Positions 42,970 to 51,268 of a stretch of 64,000 bases of DNA are shown piece after piece; the stretch's first letter is position 1; every line of letters starts with the position of its first letter. The translations under genes and the position numbers were made by a program. Where the stretch lies: assembly GCA_043777675.1 (NCBI GenBank), contig JAYWHR010000033.1, positions 62,001-126,000 of the forward strand, in the 5' to 3' direction. The stretch is from JANMDU01 sp043777675. GTDB taxonomy: Bacteria; Pseudomonadota; Gammaproteobacteria; Burkholderiales; Burkholderiaceae_C. The notes beneath the pieces were generated by a model. That model did no database searches and was not told where the DNA came from. It worked only from the letters and a program-made list of their open reading frames with translations.

Positions 42970-43383
42970 TCACTTCGCAAACAGCGATTCCATGCTCTTA
43001 AACGCCTTGAACTCAATCGCATTGCCAAACGGATCGAGGAAGAACATGGTGGCTTGTTCGCCCGGCTCGCCTTTGAAGCGGATGTAAGGCTCAATGATGA
43101 ATTTTGTACCGATGGCTTTGAGCTTGGCGGCTAGCGTTTCCCACTCAGGCAGATTCATCACCAAGCCAAAATGCCGCACCGGCACACCATGGCCATCGAC
43201 TTCGCTTTTCGCAGTATCGGTGTTCATTGTGGGGCACAAATGCGCGACGATTTGATGGCCGTGGAAATTGAAATCAACCCATTCTGAGCTGCTGCGTCCT
43301 TCAGGACAGCCCAGCAATTCGCCATAGAAGGCGCGGGCTTGGTCGAGATTGGTGACGGGGAAGGCAAGGTGAAAAGGCTGCAT
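42970..43383 (-). CDS. VOC (glyoxalase/dioxygenase superfamily) protein
   Basis: The 137-residue protein has paired beta-alpha-beta modules: FHLAFPVTNLDQARAFYGEL at the N-terminus, VRHFGLVMNLPEWETLAAKL in the middle and TMFFLDPFGNAIEFKAFKS at the end. Metal ligands would be the His in the first strand, the His of VRHFG and the Glu of AIEFK. Function within the superfamily is unknown. It stands alone, preceded by a terminator that isolates it from the decayed region upstream. Confidence 0.88.
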   Translation of the reverse strand: MQPFHLAFPVTNLDQARAFYGELLGCPEGRSSSEWVDFNFHGHQIVAHLCPTMNTDTAKSEVDGHGVPVRHFGLVMNLPEWETLAAKLKAIGTKFIIEPYIRFKGEPGEQATMFFLDPFGNAIEFKAFKSMESLFAK

Positions 43384-43415
43384 GTGAATTCTCTAAAACA
43401 AGCTCTCATCGTATC

Positions 43416-43442
43416 AACAAAAAAACCGCCCGAGGGCGGTTT
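43416..43442 (-). terminator. Rho-independent terminator upstream of the VOC gene
   Basis: AAACCGCCC-GA-GGGCGGTTT; read leftward the stem is followed by a run of T. It ends leftward transcription, probably once that of the NTF2-like gene now in fragments. Confidence 0.75.
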
Positions 43443-43548
43443 GTCTGCAAACACAGCACCAAGTGTGTGCGGCGCACCCAGACATCGAAAATATTATTGA
43501 GCAGAGGACTTTTGCCTTGGCCTTCTCCATCGCCAGCCCAGCCACCGC

Positions 43549-43777
43549 TCAATCCCCGATGTCTTGCGTCATCTTAAAAGCCATCCGCGTGACTTTCCAC
43601 TGGCCGCCTTGTTTCTCTAAATTCCATTCATAGTTACCCACGGGGCGCCAGAGTTTGTCGCCGAGCCAGTGGCGGCCATCGACGAAGGCACCGGCTGTGG
43701 CTTTGTTGCCGTTGACTTGCGCCGTGACACGCGACAGCTCATGCCACGTGGCATCAAAGCCGGGCACGATGACGGGT
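43549..43777 (-). pseudogene. C-terminal fragment of an NTF2/SnoaL-like protein
   Basis: About 75 codons read GFDATWHELSRVTAQVNGNK and GNYEWNLEKQGGQWKVTRMA, the last strands of an NTF2-like cone fold. The N-terminal half is missing: upstream sequence changes abruptly to IS91-type transposase near 43778. I infer that the transposon replaced or displaced the 5' half. Confidence 0.6.
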
Positions 43778-44400
43778 CAGGGGGCACAGCAGCGGGAATA
43801 CTTCGCAGATGCGGGCGATCAGCGCTGCCCACAGGTAGTGCGCGGGGAGCGCTTGGACGGCACAGGCTCGGGCGGCTCAGGAGCACACGAGATCGGCGAG
43901 GCAGTGACTCCAGTGGCGTGAGGGTGGGCTCGTCCTGCCCATCTCTTCGTTGGTTGCCTCCTCGTTGGTTGACTCTTGGCTGCTCAGTGCGCCAATTCCC
44001 GCCCGGCTCGCTGCGTTGCTTAGCGCAGCGGTACACCAAATCGTTGCCTGCCTTGCGCAGCCTCTCCATGGCAAACGGTGGCCGCGCGCAGTAGCGCAGC
44101 CGCCGCTCTAGACCTGCGCGGTCGACCACGCACACATGAAAATGCACATGCTCGTTCAGGCTGGAGCCAAAGCGGTGGATAAAGGCGGCTGCGCCAATGT
44201 GCAGCGCGGCTTTGCCCACATTTGCAGCACCCGGGCTGCAGCTTTGCAGGCTTTGCGCAATAACGCGCAGGAAAATACGCAGCACCATGTTCAGCACCGC
44301 CCCGTCGCGCTGCATGAAGTAGCGCAGGCGCTTCGGGACCGCCATCACCCACTGGCGCACCGGCAGACGCGGCAAGACGTGATCGGTCAGGTGCGCTGCT
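43778..44400 (-). pseudogene. IS91-family transposase, degenerate
   Basis: The reverse strand encodes HLTDHVLPRLPVRQWVMAVP and FIHRFGSSLNEHVHFHVCVV, then jumps directly to RAGLERRLRYCARPPFAMER, skipping the central region of the Y-transposase. In another frame it ends HYLWAALIARICEVFPLLCP. Internal deletion, a frameshift near 43850 and missing ends make it nonfunctional. It lies between an aldo-keto reductase fragment and an NTF2-like fragment. Confidence 0.8.
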
Positions 44401-44402
44401 GC

Positions 44403-44579
44403 TCAGCCATCGCCGGGCCGCGCACGCTGCAACAGTGGCAAGATTATTTGCCTGCTTTGGATGTTGTGGTCACACAAGCGGACGAAAAGTTGATCGACGG
44501 GTTGGTTCACCCGGGCCATCCATCCACACCGGGTTATACCGACGCCGCGTATCCACTGAATGGGCGGGAGTTTAAATAA
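44403..44579 (+). pseudogene. C-terminal fragment of an aldo/keto reductase
   Basis: SAIAGPRTLQQWQDYLPALD and GLVHPGHPSTPGYTDAAYPL are the last residues of AKR-family oxidoreductases (GPRT, LDV, LID, PGHPSTPGY pattern). About 60 codons remain; everything upstream is IS91-type sequence. A good terminator follows, evidence of a once-functional gene. Confidence 0.7.
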
Positions 44580-44600
44580 TTAGCGTCGTATCAATTCAGT

Positions 44601-44638
44601 GGAAAAAACCGAAACGCTTGTTCAGTTTCGGTTTTTCC
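44601..44638. terminator. Rho-independent terminator
   Basis: GGAAAAAACCGAAAC and GTTTCGGTTTTTCC form a long stem around a 9-nt loop, with A/T tracts giving possible function in both directions: for the aldo-keto reductase remnant (+) and for the micro-gene at 44654 (-). Confidence 0.8.
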
Positions 44639-44653
44639 CACCAAATGCATCCG

Positions 44654-44725
44654 TTAGAACACAAAAATTAAAAATAAAACAAAAATCAAGAGTGTGCCAG
44701 CGCCTATGTACATAAACTTCTCCAT
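44654..44725 (-). CDS. Tiny single-helix membrane peptide
   Basis: An ATG at 44725 opens 23 codons ending at TAA 44654. After MEKFMYIGA the peptide is one hydrophobic helix, GTLLIFVLFLIFVF. An internal ATG at 44713 has GGAG six bases before it and would give 19 residues. A terminator follows the stop at the right distance. Size and composition fit small membrane regulatory peptides. Chance frames this short are common, so confidence is moderate. Confidence 0.45.
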   Translation of the reverse strand: MEKFMYIGAGTLLIFVLFLIFVF

Positions 44726-44893
44726 CGCGTCGCTCACCCTCAAAGAGGATTGTTAAGACGACCCATGGCGATTGATTCAATCAACGTCATTTGTTTGCAT
44801 CTGTGCGTTGTCATACAGAAGGTTTGATGTGTTTTCCGTAGATTTGTCGATACGATCATACTTACATGAGCAGGCCATAAACAGGAGACAGTC

Positions 44894-46078
44894 TTGACAG
44901 ACCCAACACCAGCTGATCCAGAAACCAAAGTGTCCGAGGCGACAATCACAGCCACCGAGTTGGTCGAGCCGCAACCCGTCGTGATGCAGCTGCCGGTGGA
45001 CGTGCGCAGCGTCTCGTTGGCGATACTGGCCACGCTGGCCAGCGTGTTCATGTTGCACTGGGCTAGCGCCGTGTTCATCCCATTGATGGTTGGGGTACTT
45101 TTCAGCTATGGCTTGTCGCCCGTGGTGGACTGGTTGGCACTACGCCGAATTCCACGTGCATTGAGTGCGGCCTTGCTGGTGCTGGGCATCGTCTGTGGCT
45201 TTGGTGCCACGGTCTACTCAGTCAGTGACGACGCGGGAAAATTGGTTGAATCACTACCACTGGCGGCAAACAAATTGCGCGACACCGCACGTATGCATTT
45301 CAACCAGACAGAAAACACCTTAGCCGCCATGCAAAAGGCCGCAACTCAGCTTGAGCAGGCGGCTGAGGAGACCAATCGCACAGCAACGCTGGCACGTGGC
45401 GTGCAGCGGGTGCAAATCGAAAAAGCGAAGTTCAATATCAAAGACTATCTGTGGACCGGCACTTTGGGTCTGCTGGCCATGCTGGGGCAGATCGGTATGG
45501 TGGCTTTGATTACTTTTTTCTTGATGAGCTCAGGCGACACCTTCAGGCGCAAGCTGGTCAAGCTTGCTGGGCCGACACTGAGCAGAAAAAAAATCACACT
45601 ACAAGCGCTCAATGAGATCCATGACCAGATACAGCGCTACATGATGGTGCAAATTTTCACCAGCGGCTTGGTGGGTGTGGCAACGTGGTTGGGTTTTTTA
45701 GCCGTCGGTCTGGAGAACGCGGCGGTCTGGGGCATTGCCGCAGGCGTGCTCAATCTGGTGCCCTACATCGGCAATGTAGTTATCACGGCCGGCTCGGCCA
45801 TGGTCGGTTTTCTGCAGTTCGGCACGCTGGACATGGCTTTCCTAGTGGCTGGCATCTCTTTGTTGATCAACAGCATCGAGGGGTTTTTGTTAACCCCTTG
45901 GCTGACCAGCCGAGCTAGCAAAATGAATCCGGTTGCCGTTTTTGTCGGTGTGCTCGCTTGGGGTTGGCTCTGGGGCGCCTGGGGCCTGCTGTTGGGTGTG
46001 CCGATACTCATGATCATCAAGGCCATTTGCGACCGCGTTGACGACCTAAACGCTGTGGGACAATTGCTGGGTGATTGA
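44894..46078 (+). CDS. AI-2E (PerM) family transporter
   Basis: The 394-residue inner-membrane protein has an N-terminal hydrophobic pair (SLAILATLASVFMLHWASAV and IPLMVGVLFSYGLSPVVDWL), a long soluble helical loop with NQTENTLAAMQKAATQLEQA, and a C-terminal bundle with GVLNLVPYIGNVVITAGSAM and SIEGFLLTPWLTSRASKMNP, typical of the family. The substrate is unknown; members export signals or ions. The start is TTG with AGGAGA upstream. Monocistronic. Confidence 0.88.
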   Translation: MTDPTPADPETKVSEATITATELVEPQPVVMQLPVDVRSVSLAILATLASVFMLHWASAVFIPLMVGVLFSYGLSPVVDWLALRRIPRALSAALLVLGIVCGFGATVYSVSDDAGKLVESLPLAANKLRDTARMHFNQTENTLAAMQKAATQLEQAAEETNRTATLARGVQRVQIEKAKFNIKDYLWTGTLGLLAMLGQIGMVALITFFLMSSGDTFRRKLVKLAGPTLSRKKITLQALNEIHDQIQRYMMVQIFTSGLVGVATWLGFLAVGLENAAVWGIAAGVLNLVPYIGNVVITAGSAMVGFLQFGTLDMAFLVAGISLLINSIEGFLLTPWLTSRASKMNPVAVFVGVLAWGWLWGAWGLLLGVPILMIIKAICDRVDDLNAVGQLLGD

Positions 46079-46468
46079 CTCCCCCTCATGACTCTGCTGC
46101 AATCGCAGCGCTAGCCATCAGGCTTGCGGCGGCTACGGTAGCGTAGGGTGGCGACTTTAGAAGATGCGACGATAAACATGAGGTGCTCATGGAACAGTTG
46201 AAACTCTTCGCAGCCCGCTTCACGCCTTGTGATTCAGTCGCTGCGATGGAATGAATTGTTCCGGGAATGCTCTGCCCTGACTTGTCAAAAACTGCGGTGT
46301 TTGGATAATCCTGTGCTTATGTTTTTAGGGAGAATTTAAAGAGAAAACGGCGTACCGCCGGCATAGAATATTCGCGGGCAGCTATCAATTTGATAGTATT
46401 TAGACAAACGAATCGCCTCCGGTGGCGATCTGCTCTGCATTGCGGATATGGCATCGCTCAAAGAGCGA
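46079..46468. other. 390-bp intergenic region
   Basis: No credible gene is visible. The region holds a dispersed repeat copy at 46354-46400; the rest shows no hairpin or coding signal that I can support. It separates two convergent genes. Confidence 0.6.
46354..46400 (+). repeat. Dispersed repeat copy, intergenic
   Basis: ACCGCCGGCATAGAATATTC followed by GCGGGCAGCTATCAATTTG and ATAGTATT. Its 3' part contains a small ATCAATTTGAT palindrome. Confidence 0.8.
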
Positions 46469-47116
46469 TCATTTGCTAGATGCCAAATGCAACCAAACTT
46501 CATTGCGGCGCAAAAACCATGGCGTGAACGGTGCGTTGTAGCGCGAATACACGGCCTCGCCTGCCCATGTCAGATTGGCTGCGCGCATGGCTGCCTGCAG
46601 CTTTGCCAATTGCAAGTTGTCGTTGGACTGCGACCACAGGCCCGAGTAGCGAATCACAGCCACTTGGGTAGAAGGCACGTCGCGAAGTTGCACGCGCGCA
46701 TCCAGCGGCTCAGGGGCGCTCGCCACAGTCACGCCTTTGGGTAAAACGAACTGCACCAAGAACCCGCCGGGCGCGGTGGTTTGGGTGACCGGTGCGGTCA
46801 TCTCCATTTTTGTGGGCACTGCGGCTTGCGTGACTGGCGCTGTCATCTCAAACTTGCGCTCGCCCTTATTTTTACCAAAGATGTACCCTGCCAAGATTGG
46901 GAAAGCTTGGCTGCCCGCTTTTTCTGCTGAGCCAGTAACCACCACTTCAGCTACCGTGTATGCGGCGTACTCGCGAACTTCAAAATCAGCAAGCGATTGA
47001 ACGACTTTGTATTCCGGCTCTGGGGTAGCGTGAATTGGCATAGAAAAAGTTGTACTTAAAAGTGCGGCGAACAGGATCTTGCTGCACCAAAAGCCTAGCA
47101 AAGAAGGCTTAGGCAT
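46469..47116 (-). CDS. SOUL heme-binding family protein, exported
   Basis: The 215-residue protein has a signal peptide (LLGFWCSKILFAALLSTTFS). Its SOUL/HBP features are YKVVQSLADFEVREYAAYTV, the duplicated KFEMTAPVTQ/KMEMTAPVTQ strand and the C-terminal SRYNAPFTPWFLRRNEVWLH. The family binds heme or tetrapyrroles; the periplasmic role in bacteria is unclear. The start at 47116 begins the signal peptide. Confidence 0.88.
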   Translation of the reverse strand: MPKPSLLGFWCSKILFAALLSTTFSMPIHATPEPEYKVVQSLADFEVREYAAYTVAEVVVTGSAEKAGSQAFPILAGYIFGKNKGERKFEMTAPVTQAAVPTKMEMTAPVTQTTAPGGFLVQFVLPKGVTVASAPEPLDARVQLRDVPSTQVAVIRYSGLWSQSNDNLQLAKLQAAMRAANLTWAGEAVYSRYNAPFTPWFLRRNEVWLHLASSK

Positions 47117-47268
47117 GAGCGACTCCATTCATTCGTTGGTAGCGAATCCACAGGTTCGCACGCTTGGCCTCCTACGTCTGTCTGATAGCGCACGGACAGC
47201 GGTTTGAGTCATTCAGCTCGCACTGTACCGGCAACGTTTTTCCCAATGATTTTTATCAAATAACAGCA

Positions 47269-47318
47269 TATCGCCGGCATATGTATTGAAGAGTTTGCTA
47301 CTCTTTTGATAGCTATCA
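47269..47318 (+). repeat. Dispersed repeat copy at the end of an AraC pseudogene
   Basis: TATCGCCGGCATATGTATTG, then TTGCTACTCTTTTGATAGC. The distal end overlaps the stop codon of the pseudogene at 47316. Confidence 0.65.
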
Positions 47319-47740
47319 AACAAAGGACTTGCGCAGCGCTGATGGCGAGCTGCCGTAATGCTGAGAGAAGCTGCGGGCGAAATGTGCTTGGTCTGCTGCA
47401 CGATCACACCGCGCCAGCGCGCCATGGTCTGCACATCAAAGCTGAAGGGCTGGTTGGCAGGCCGAATCCACAGTGTTCTCGGCTTCATCACGACGCTTTG
47501 TCAAGCGCGAGCAGCATCGCGCACCTTGAAATGAAAATCTTCCGTGTCACGCGAGATGGCGATGTAATGCCCCACGGGCACCATGTCTTCCACATGCCAG
47601 CCTTGGTTTTCGCCCACTTCAGCGTAGATGCCATCCCACCCGTAGGTTTTGGAGGTGGCAAAAATCTCGGCATGCGCCAGTGTGGGCAGGGCTTGCTTGC
47701 TGCCTTGCTTTGCTTTGCTTTGCTTTGCTTTGCTTTGCAA
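47316..47740 (-). pseudogene. AraC-family regulator, broken
   Basis: Three pieces in two frames line up with one AraC-type protein. HAEIFATSKTYGWDGIYAEV and VEDMVPVGHYIAISRDTEDF are the N-terminal cupin region, ending at a stop at 47501. After a frame change, VVMKPRTLWIRPANQPFSFD continues it. Then, after a deletion, DQAHFARSFSQHYGSSPSAL gives the last part of the helix-turn-helix. The gene is therefore frameshifted and missing its middle. Near the 5' end sits a (TTTGC)6 tract. Confidence 0.65.
47704..47738. repeat. Pentanucleotide tandem repeat (TTTGC)6
   Basis: Six perfect TTTGC units (47709-47738) follow one CTTGC. The tract lies in the 5' part of the AraC pseudogene and encodes SKAKQ-type repeats in that frame. 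Unit number is not a multiple of three, so slippage would shift the frame. Confidence 0.9.
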
Positions 47741-47777
47741 AGGATAGTTCGCTTTGCAGATCGTTGATGCCGATCCT

Positions 47778-48785
47778 TTAACGCGGTGGGGGAATATCTT
47801 GCCCCTTGATACGCGCCCAGAGCCATGGCAGCGCTTTGGCGGCATCGCCGCGGTTGCCGATGGCTTGCGGCTTGATCTCCTTCCAAGCGCCGCCTTCGCG
47901 CTGCGCAAGCGAGAACTGAAACGTATAAGTCGGCTCTTGCCCCATGCGCAAATCTGCCAACAAGGCTTGGCCTTTGACTTCGCGCAAGCTGTAAAACCCA
48001 TGGGTGAACCAAGCCATGCGCTGGGCAGCCCAGTTGTCTTGAAGCTCTTTGATGAGAGCAGGTTGATGGGCGAATTGATCGAACATGATCTGACGATCGG
48101 AATCCAAAAATGAATAAAAACCTTCGGAATAACTTTGCTCGCCCATCACCACGATGCGCCAGGCAATAGTGTTGAGCGGTGTCGGCGTGACAAAAAACGC
48201 GGCATTGTCCTGCCCTTGCGCTGCAAGCTGCGCGCGCACGATGCGCTCCACCTGCGCTTGCGCGAGCACACTCCAGGCCAGATACACGCAAGAAAAGCCC
48301 AAAGCTACGGCATTCCAGCGCAGCCCCGCAAACTGCTTGCGTGAGAGCGCCACAATCAGCCCGGCAAGCAAAGGCAAGGTATAGAGCGGGTCCACGATGA
48401 ACATACTGCCCAAACCAAACGGATGTTCAGAGAAAGGTTGCAAAAGCTGCGTGCCATAAATCGTGAACCAATCCAGCAACGGATGTGTAAACAATGCGAG
48501 CCACAGCGCCACACACCAGCGCTTGAACAGCACAGCCTCGCCATGCACTTTGCAGGCCAGCCAAGCCAAAAGCGGCGCAAGCAAGGTGAGGTAAAACAGA
48601 CCATGACTTTCTGCGCGGTGAAAAGTCATGTTGCGCACGGCATCACCAAAATCAAGCAAAGCATCGAGATCAGGGATCGTGCCCGCGATGCCGCCCCAGA
48701 GAGCTGCTTTCCAAACGGCGGTGCGCCGTCCCATGACGGCGACACCAATGGCAGCACCCAATACGAGTTGTGACAAAGAATCCAT
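47778..48785 (-). CDS. YdjM-like membrane-bound metal-dependent hydrolase
   Basis: The 335-residue protein has about four membrane helices (first LSQLVLGAAIGVAVMGRR) and family motifs: GTIPDLDALLDFGD, FHRAESHGLFYL and FTHPLLDWFTIYGTQLLQPF, whose His/Asp residues would bind metal near the membrane surface. In E. coli YdjM is SOS-regulated; the physiological substrate is unknown. The C-terminal 150 residues are soluble. Monocistronic. Confidence 0.88.
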   Translation of the reverse strand: MDSLSQLVLGAAIGVAVMGRRTAVWKAALWGGIAGTIPDLDALLDFGDAVRNMTFHRAESHGLFYLTLLAPLLAWLACKVHGEAVLFKRWCVALWLALFTHPLLDWFTIYGTQLLQPFSEHPFGLGSMFIVDPLYTLPLLAGLIVALSRKQFAGLRWNAVALGFSCVYLAWSVLAQAQVERIVRAQLAAQGQDNAAFFVTPTPLNTIAWRIVVMGEQSYSEGFYSFLDSDRQIMFDQFAHQPALIKELQDNWAAQRMAWFTHGFYSLREVKGQALLADLRMGQEPTYTFQFSLAQREGGAWKEIKPQAIGNRGDAAKALPWLWARIKGQDIPPPR

Positions 48786-48875
48786 GGGTCTGAATGCTAA
48801 CGCCTGCGCGATGCCAAAGCGCGGGCTGGGGATATTGCCAAGGACTACACTGACTGCTTATCCTGAGTAAAAATC

Positions 48876-50081
48876 ATGAATAGAAAATACGATCTCATAC
48901 TCTACGGTGCAACCGGCTTCGTCGGCCAGCAAGCGATTGCCTATCTCGCCGCCTACGCCGCTAGCAGCACGCGCTGGGCGATTGCGGGGCGCTCTCTGGC
49001 CAAGTTGGAAGCTGCGCGAGACGCTGTTGCCAAGCAGCATCCGAGCGTGAAAGACATTCCCATGGTGGTTGCTGATGCTCAAGACGAAGCCGCCTTAGCA
49101 AAGCTCGCAGCATCCACCCGCGTTGTGCTCAGCTGCGCGGGGCCTTTTGCTTTATATGGCAGCAAAATGGTGGGCGCCTGCGTCGCGCATCAAACTCACT
49201 ATTGCGACATCACCGGAGAATCGCCATGGATGCGGCAGATGATTGATGCGCATCACGAGAAGGCTTTAAGCGATGGCACGCGCATTGTGCCTGCCTGCGG
49301 CTTTGATTCTGTGCCCAGCGATATGGGGGCGTATTTGCTGCAGCGAGAAATGAAGAAGCGCTACAAGGAAGATTGCACCGAGATTAAAGCTGCTTTCACC
49401 GTGGGCGGCGGCGGGCTCAATGGCGGCACGATTGCTTCTGTGATGAACATGATCGAATCGGGGCAGAGTACAGCTTTGAACAACCCCTTTCTACTTAATC
49501 CCGCAGGCACTGCACCGAAAGATACTGCACCTCACCGTGATCCGCTGGGAGCACATTGGGATAAAGATTTGAATGCTTGGCTCGGCCTGTTTGTGATGGG
49601 GCCAGTGAACACGCGCGTGGTGCGCCGCAGTTTGGCGCTGCGCGGGCAGCAGGCCAGCTATCAGGAATATCTGCGCTTCGGCCGCTCTTTGGTGGCGGGC
49701 GCAGTTGCGGGGAGTTTTGGCGTAGGCTCAAAAATCACCACGGGTTTGCTTGAAATTTCGTCGCTGCGCAAACTCGCGCAGCGCATGATTCCTAAGCCCG
49801 GCGAAGGGCCGAGCGCTGCAAATATGGCACGCGGCTTTTTCAAGATCGAGTTGATCGGGCAATCTGCTCAAGGTCACAAGCTGCGCGCCACCATTGGCGA
49901 TTCGCTGGATGCTGGCAATGGCGCAACCGTGAAGATGATGTGCGAATCAGCGTTGTCGATCGCTGAAGACGAAAGCAAGTTATACAAAGCGGCCGGCGTG
50001 ATCACACCGAGCGTGGCTTTCGGCGATGTGTTGGCCAAGCGTTTGGTAGCAGCAGGCATGCGTGTTGAAGTGGGCGAATAA
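48876..50081 (+). CDS. Saccharopine dehydrogenase-like / trans-acting enoyl reductase family protein
   Basis: The 401-residue protein has a Rossmann start DLILYGATGFVGQQAIAYLA, AIAGRSLAKLEAARDA, then GPFALYGSKMVGAC and YCDITGESPWMRQMIDAHHE with CGFDSVPSDMGA. This set is typical of the group that includes mycobacterial trans-acting enoyl reductase, which reduces lipid intermediates. The true substrate here is unknown. NAD(P)-binding is clear. Confidence 0.88.
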   Translation: MNRKYDLILYGATGFVGQQAIAYLAAYAASSTRWAIAGRSLAKLEAARDAVAKQHPSVKDIPMVVADAQDEAALAKLAASTRVVLSCAGPFALYGSKMVGACVAHQTHYCDITGESPWMRQMIDAHHEKALSDGTRIVPACGFDSVPSDMGAYLLQREMKKRYKEDCTEIKAAFTVGGGGLNGGTIASVMNMIESGQSTALNNPFLLNPAGTAPKDTAPHRDPLGAHWDKDLNAWLGLFVMGPVNTRVVRRSLALRGQQASYQEYLRFGRSLVAGAVAGSFGVGSKITTGLLEISSLRKLAQRMIPKPGEGPSAANMARGFFKIELIGQSAQGHKLRATIGDSLDAGNGATVKMMCESALSIAEDESKLYKAAGVITPSVAFGDVLAKRLVAAGMRVEVGE

Positions 50082-50169
50082 CAGCTAGTGCGAGAAGCAA
50101 GGCGACTCGTTTTTCGCCCCACGCTTACTGCCGCGACAATATGCCGTGAACGATTCGCAGGAGATAAAC

Positions 50170-51180
50170 ATGCAACACCACCGAAGCCACGACCTTACCC
50201 GCCGCCAAAGCATCCTTCGCATAGGTAGCGGCATCGCAGGCGGCTCAGCACTGATTACCCTGCCAGCACTCGCTCAGCAGGCTTATCCCAACAAGCCGAT
50301 TCGCCTGATCGTGCCCGTAGCAGCTGGAGGCGGTAGCGATTTCATCGCACGGCAAGTCTCGGATCGGCTAGCGCGAGGCTTGGGTGGCTCAGTCGTTGTC
50401 GAAAATATTTCTGGTGGCGGCGGCATTGTGGCTTGCCAAACAGTAGCGCGCGCCGCTCCCGATGGCTACACGCTGATGCAAAGCTATGTAGCCACGCATG
50501 GCACGAGCCCTGCTGTGCGCAAACTGCCGTATGACGCGCTGATGGATTTCACGCCGATTGGGATGATTGGCGGCACGCCGAATGTGCTGGTCGTGCCCAC
50601 CAGTTTGCCAGTGAGCAGTGCCAAAGAATTCATCGAATACGCCAAGAAGAATGTCGGCAAGCTCAGCTACGGCTCTGCCGGGCAAGGCTCGCTTACACAC
50701 TTGGCTATGGAGCAGCTCAAAGCTGCTACAGGCATCTTCGCCGTACATGTGCCGTATCGCGGCATCGCACCAGCGATCAACGATATGTTTACCGGCTCCA
50801 CGCAGGCCATGATGCCCGGCTTGGCCGCGGCCACACCGCATCTGCAAGGCGGCAAACTCAAAGCACTCGCCGTCACTGGTAGGCAGCGCCATCCCAATTT
50901 CCCCAATGTGCCGACGCTCGATGAGCTAGGCTACAAAGGCTTTGATGGTATCCAGTGGTATGGCATTTCGGGCCCAGCCAAGATGCCTGCCGAGATCGTG
51001 AGTCGCATCAATGCGGAGCTCAATAAAGTCATTGGCGCGGCTGATTTCAAACAGCGCTTGGCGGCAGAAGCTGTGGAGCCCATGCCGATGAGCGCAGAGG
51101 CATTTGGCGCTTACATCGCTGCAGATATCAATCGCTGGAAGCGCGTGGTGATTGAGCGCAAGATCGAGATTGAAGGCTAA
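50170..51180 (+). CDS. Tripartite tricarboxylate transporter substrate-binding protein (Bug/TctC)
   Basis: The 336-residue periplasmic receptor carries a signal with a twin-arginine-like LTRRQSILRIGSG before GGSALITLPALAQQ. The mature protein begins AYPNKPIRLIVPVAAGGGSD, the Bug-family hallmark. AGGAG six bases before the ATG at 50170 supports this start. No TctA/TctB genes are nearby, as is common in Burkholderiales, where orphan Bug receptors are numerous. The neighbour MmgE/PrpD suggests a carboxylate ligand. Confidence 0.92.
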   Translation: MQHHRSHDLTRRQSILRIGSGIAGGSALITLPALAQQAYPNKPIRLIVPVAAGGGSDFIARQVSDRLARGLGGSVVVENISGGGGIVACQTVARAAPDGYTLMQSYVATHGTSPAVRKLPYDALMDFTPIGMIGGTPNVLVVPTSLPVSSAKEFIEYAKKNVGKLSYGSAGQGSLTHLAMEQLKAATGIFAVHVPYRGIAPAINDMFTGSTQAMMPGLAAATPHLQGGKLKALAVTGRQRHPNFPNVPTLDELGYKGFDGIQWYGISGPAKMPAEIVSRINAELNKVIGAADFKQRLAAEAVEPMPMSAEAFGAYIAADINRWKRVVIERKIEIEG

Positions 51181-51199
51181 TTCATATCAAAATAGCTCG

Positions 51200-51246
51200 A
51201 TTGCCGGCATAGAACCTGCGCGAGCCGCTCTTATTTTTATAGCATA
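51200..51246 (+). repeat. Dispersed repeat copy between Bug and MmgE/PrpD genes
   Basis: ATTGCCGGCATAGAACCTGC followed by GCGAGCCGCTC and a TTATAGCATA end; diverged but colinear with the family. Confidence 0.65.
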
Positions 51247-51268
51247 CTGATGTACACAAGATATTCTC

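Noticed and set aside
47704..47738. Short tandem array as a CRISPR
   Set aside because: The unit is 5 bp without spacers; it is a simple-sequence repeat.
47488..48291. 267-codon minus-strand frame over the YdjM-like gene and AraC remnant
   Set aside because: It overlaps the YdjM-like gene in another frame and has no motif; the KQSKAKQ run is only the translated pentanucleotide tract.
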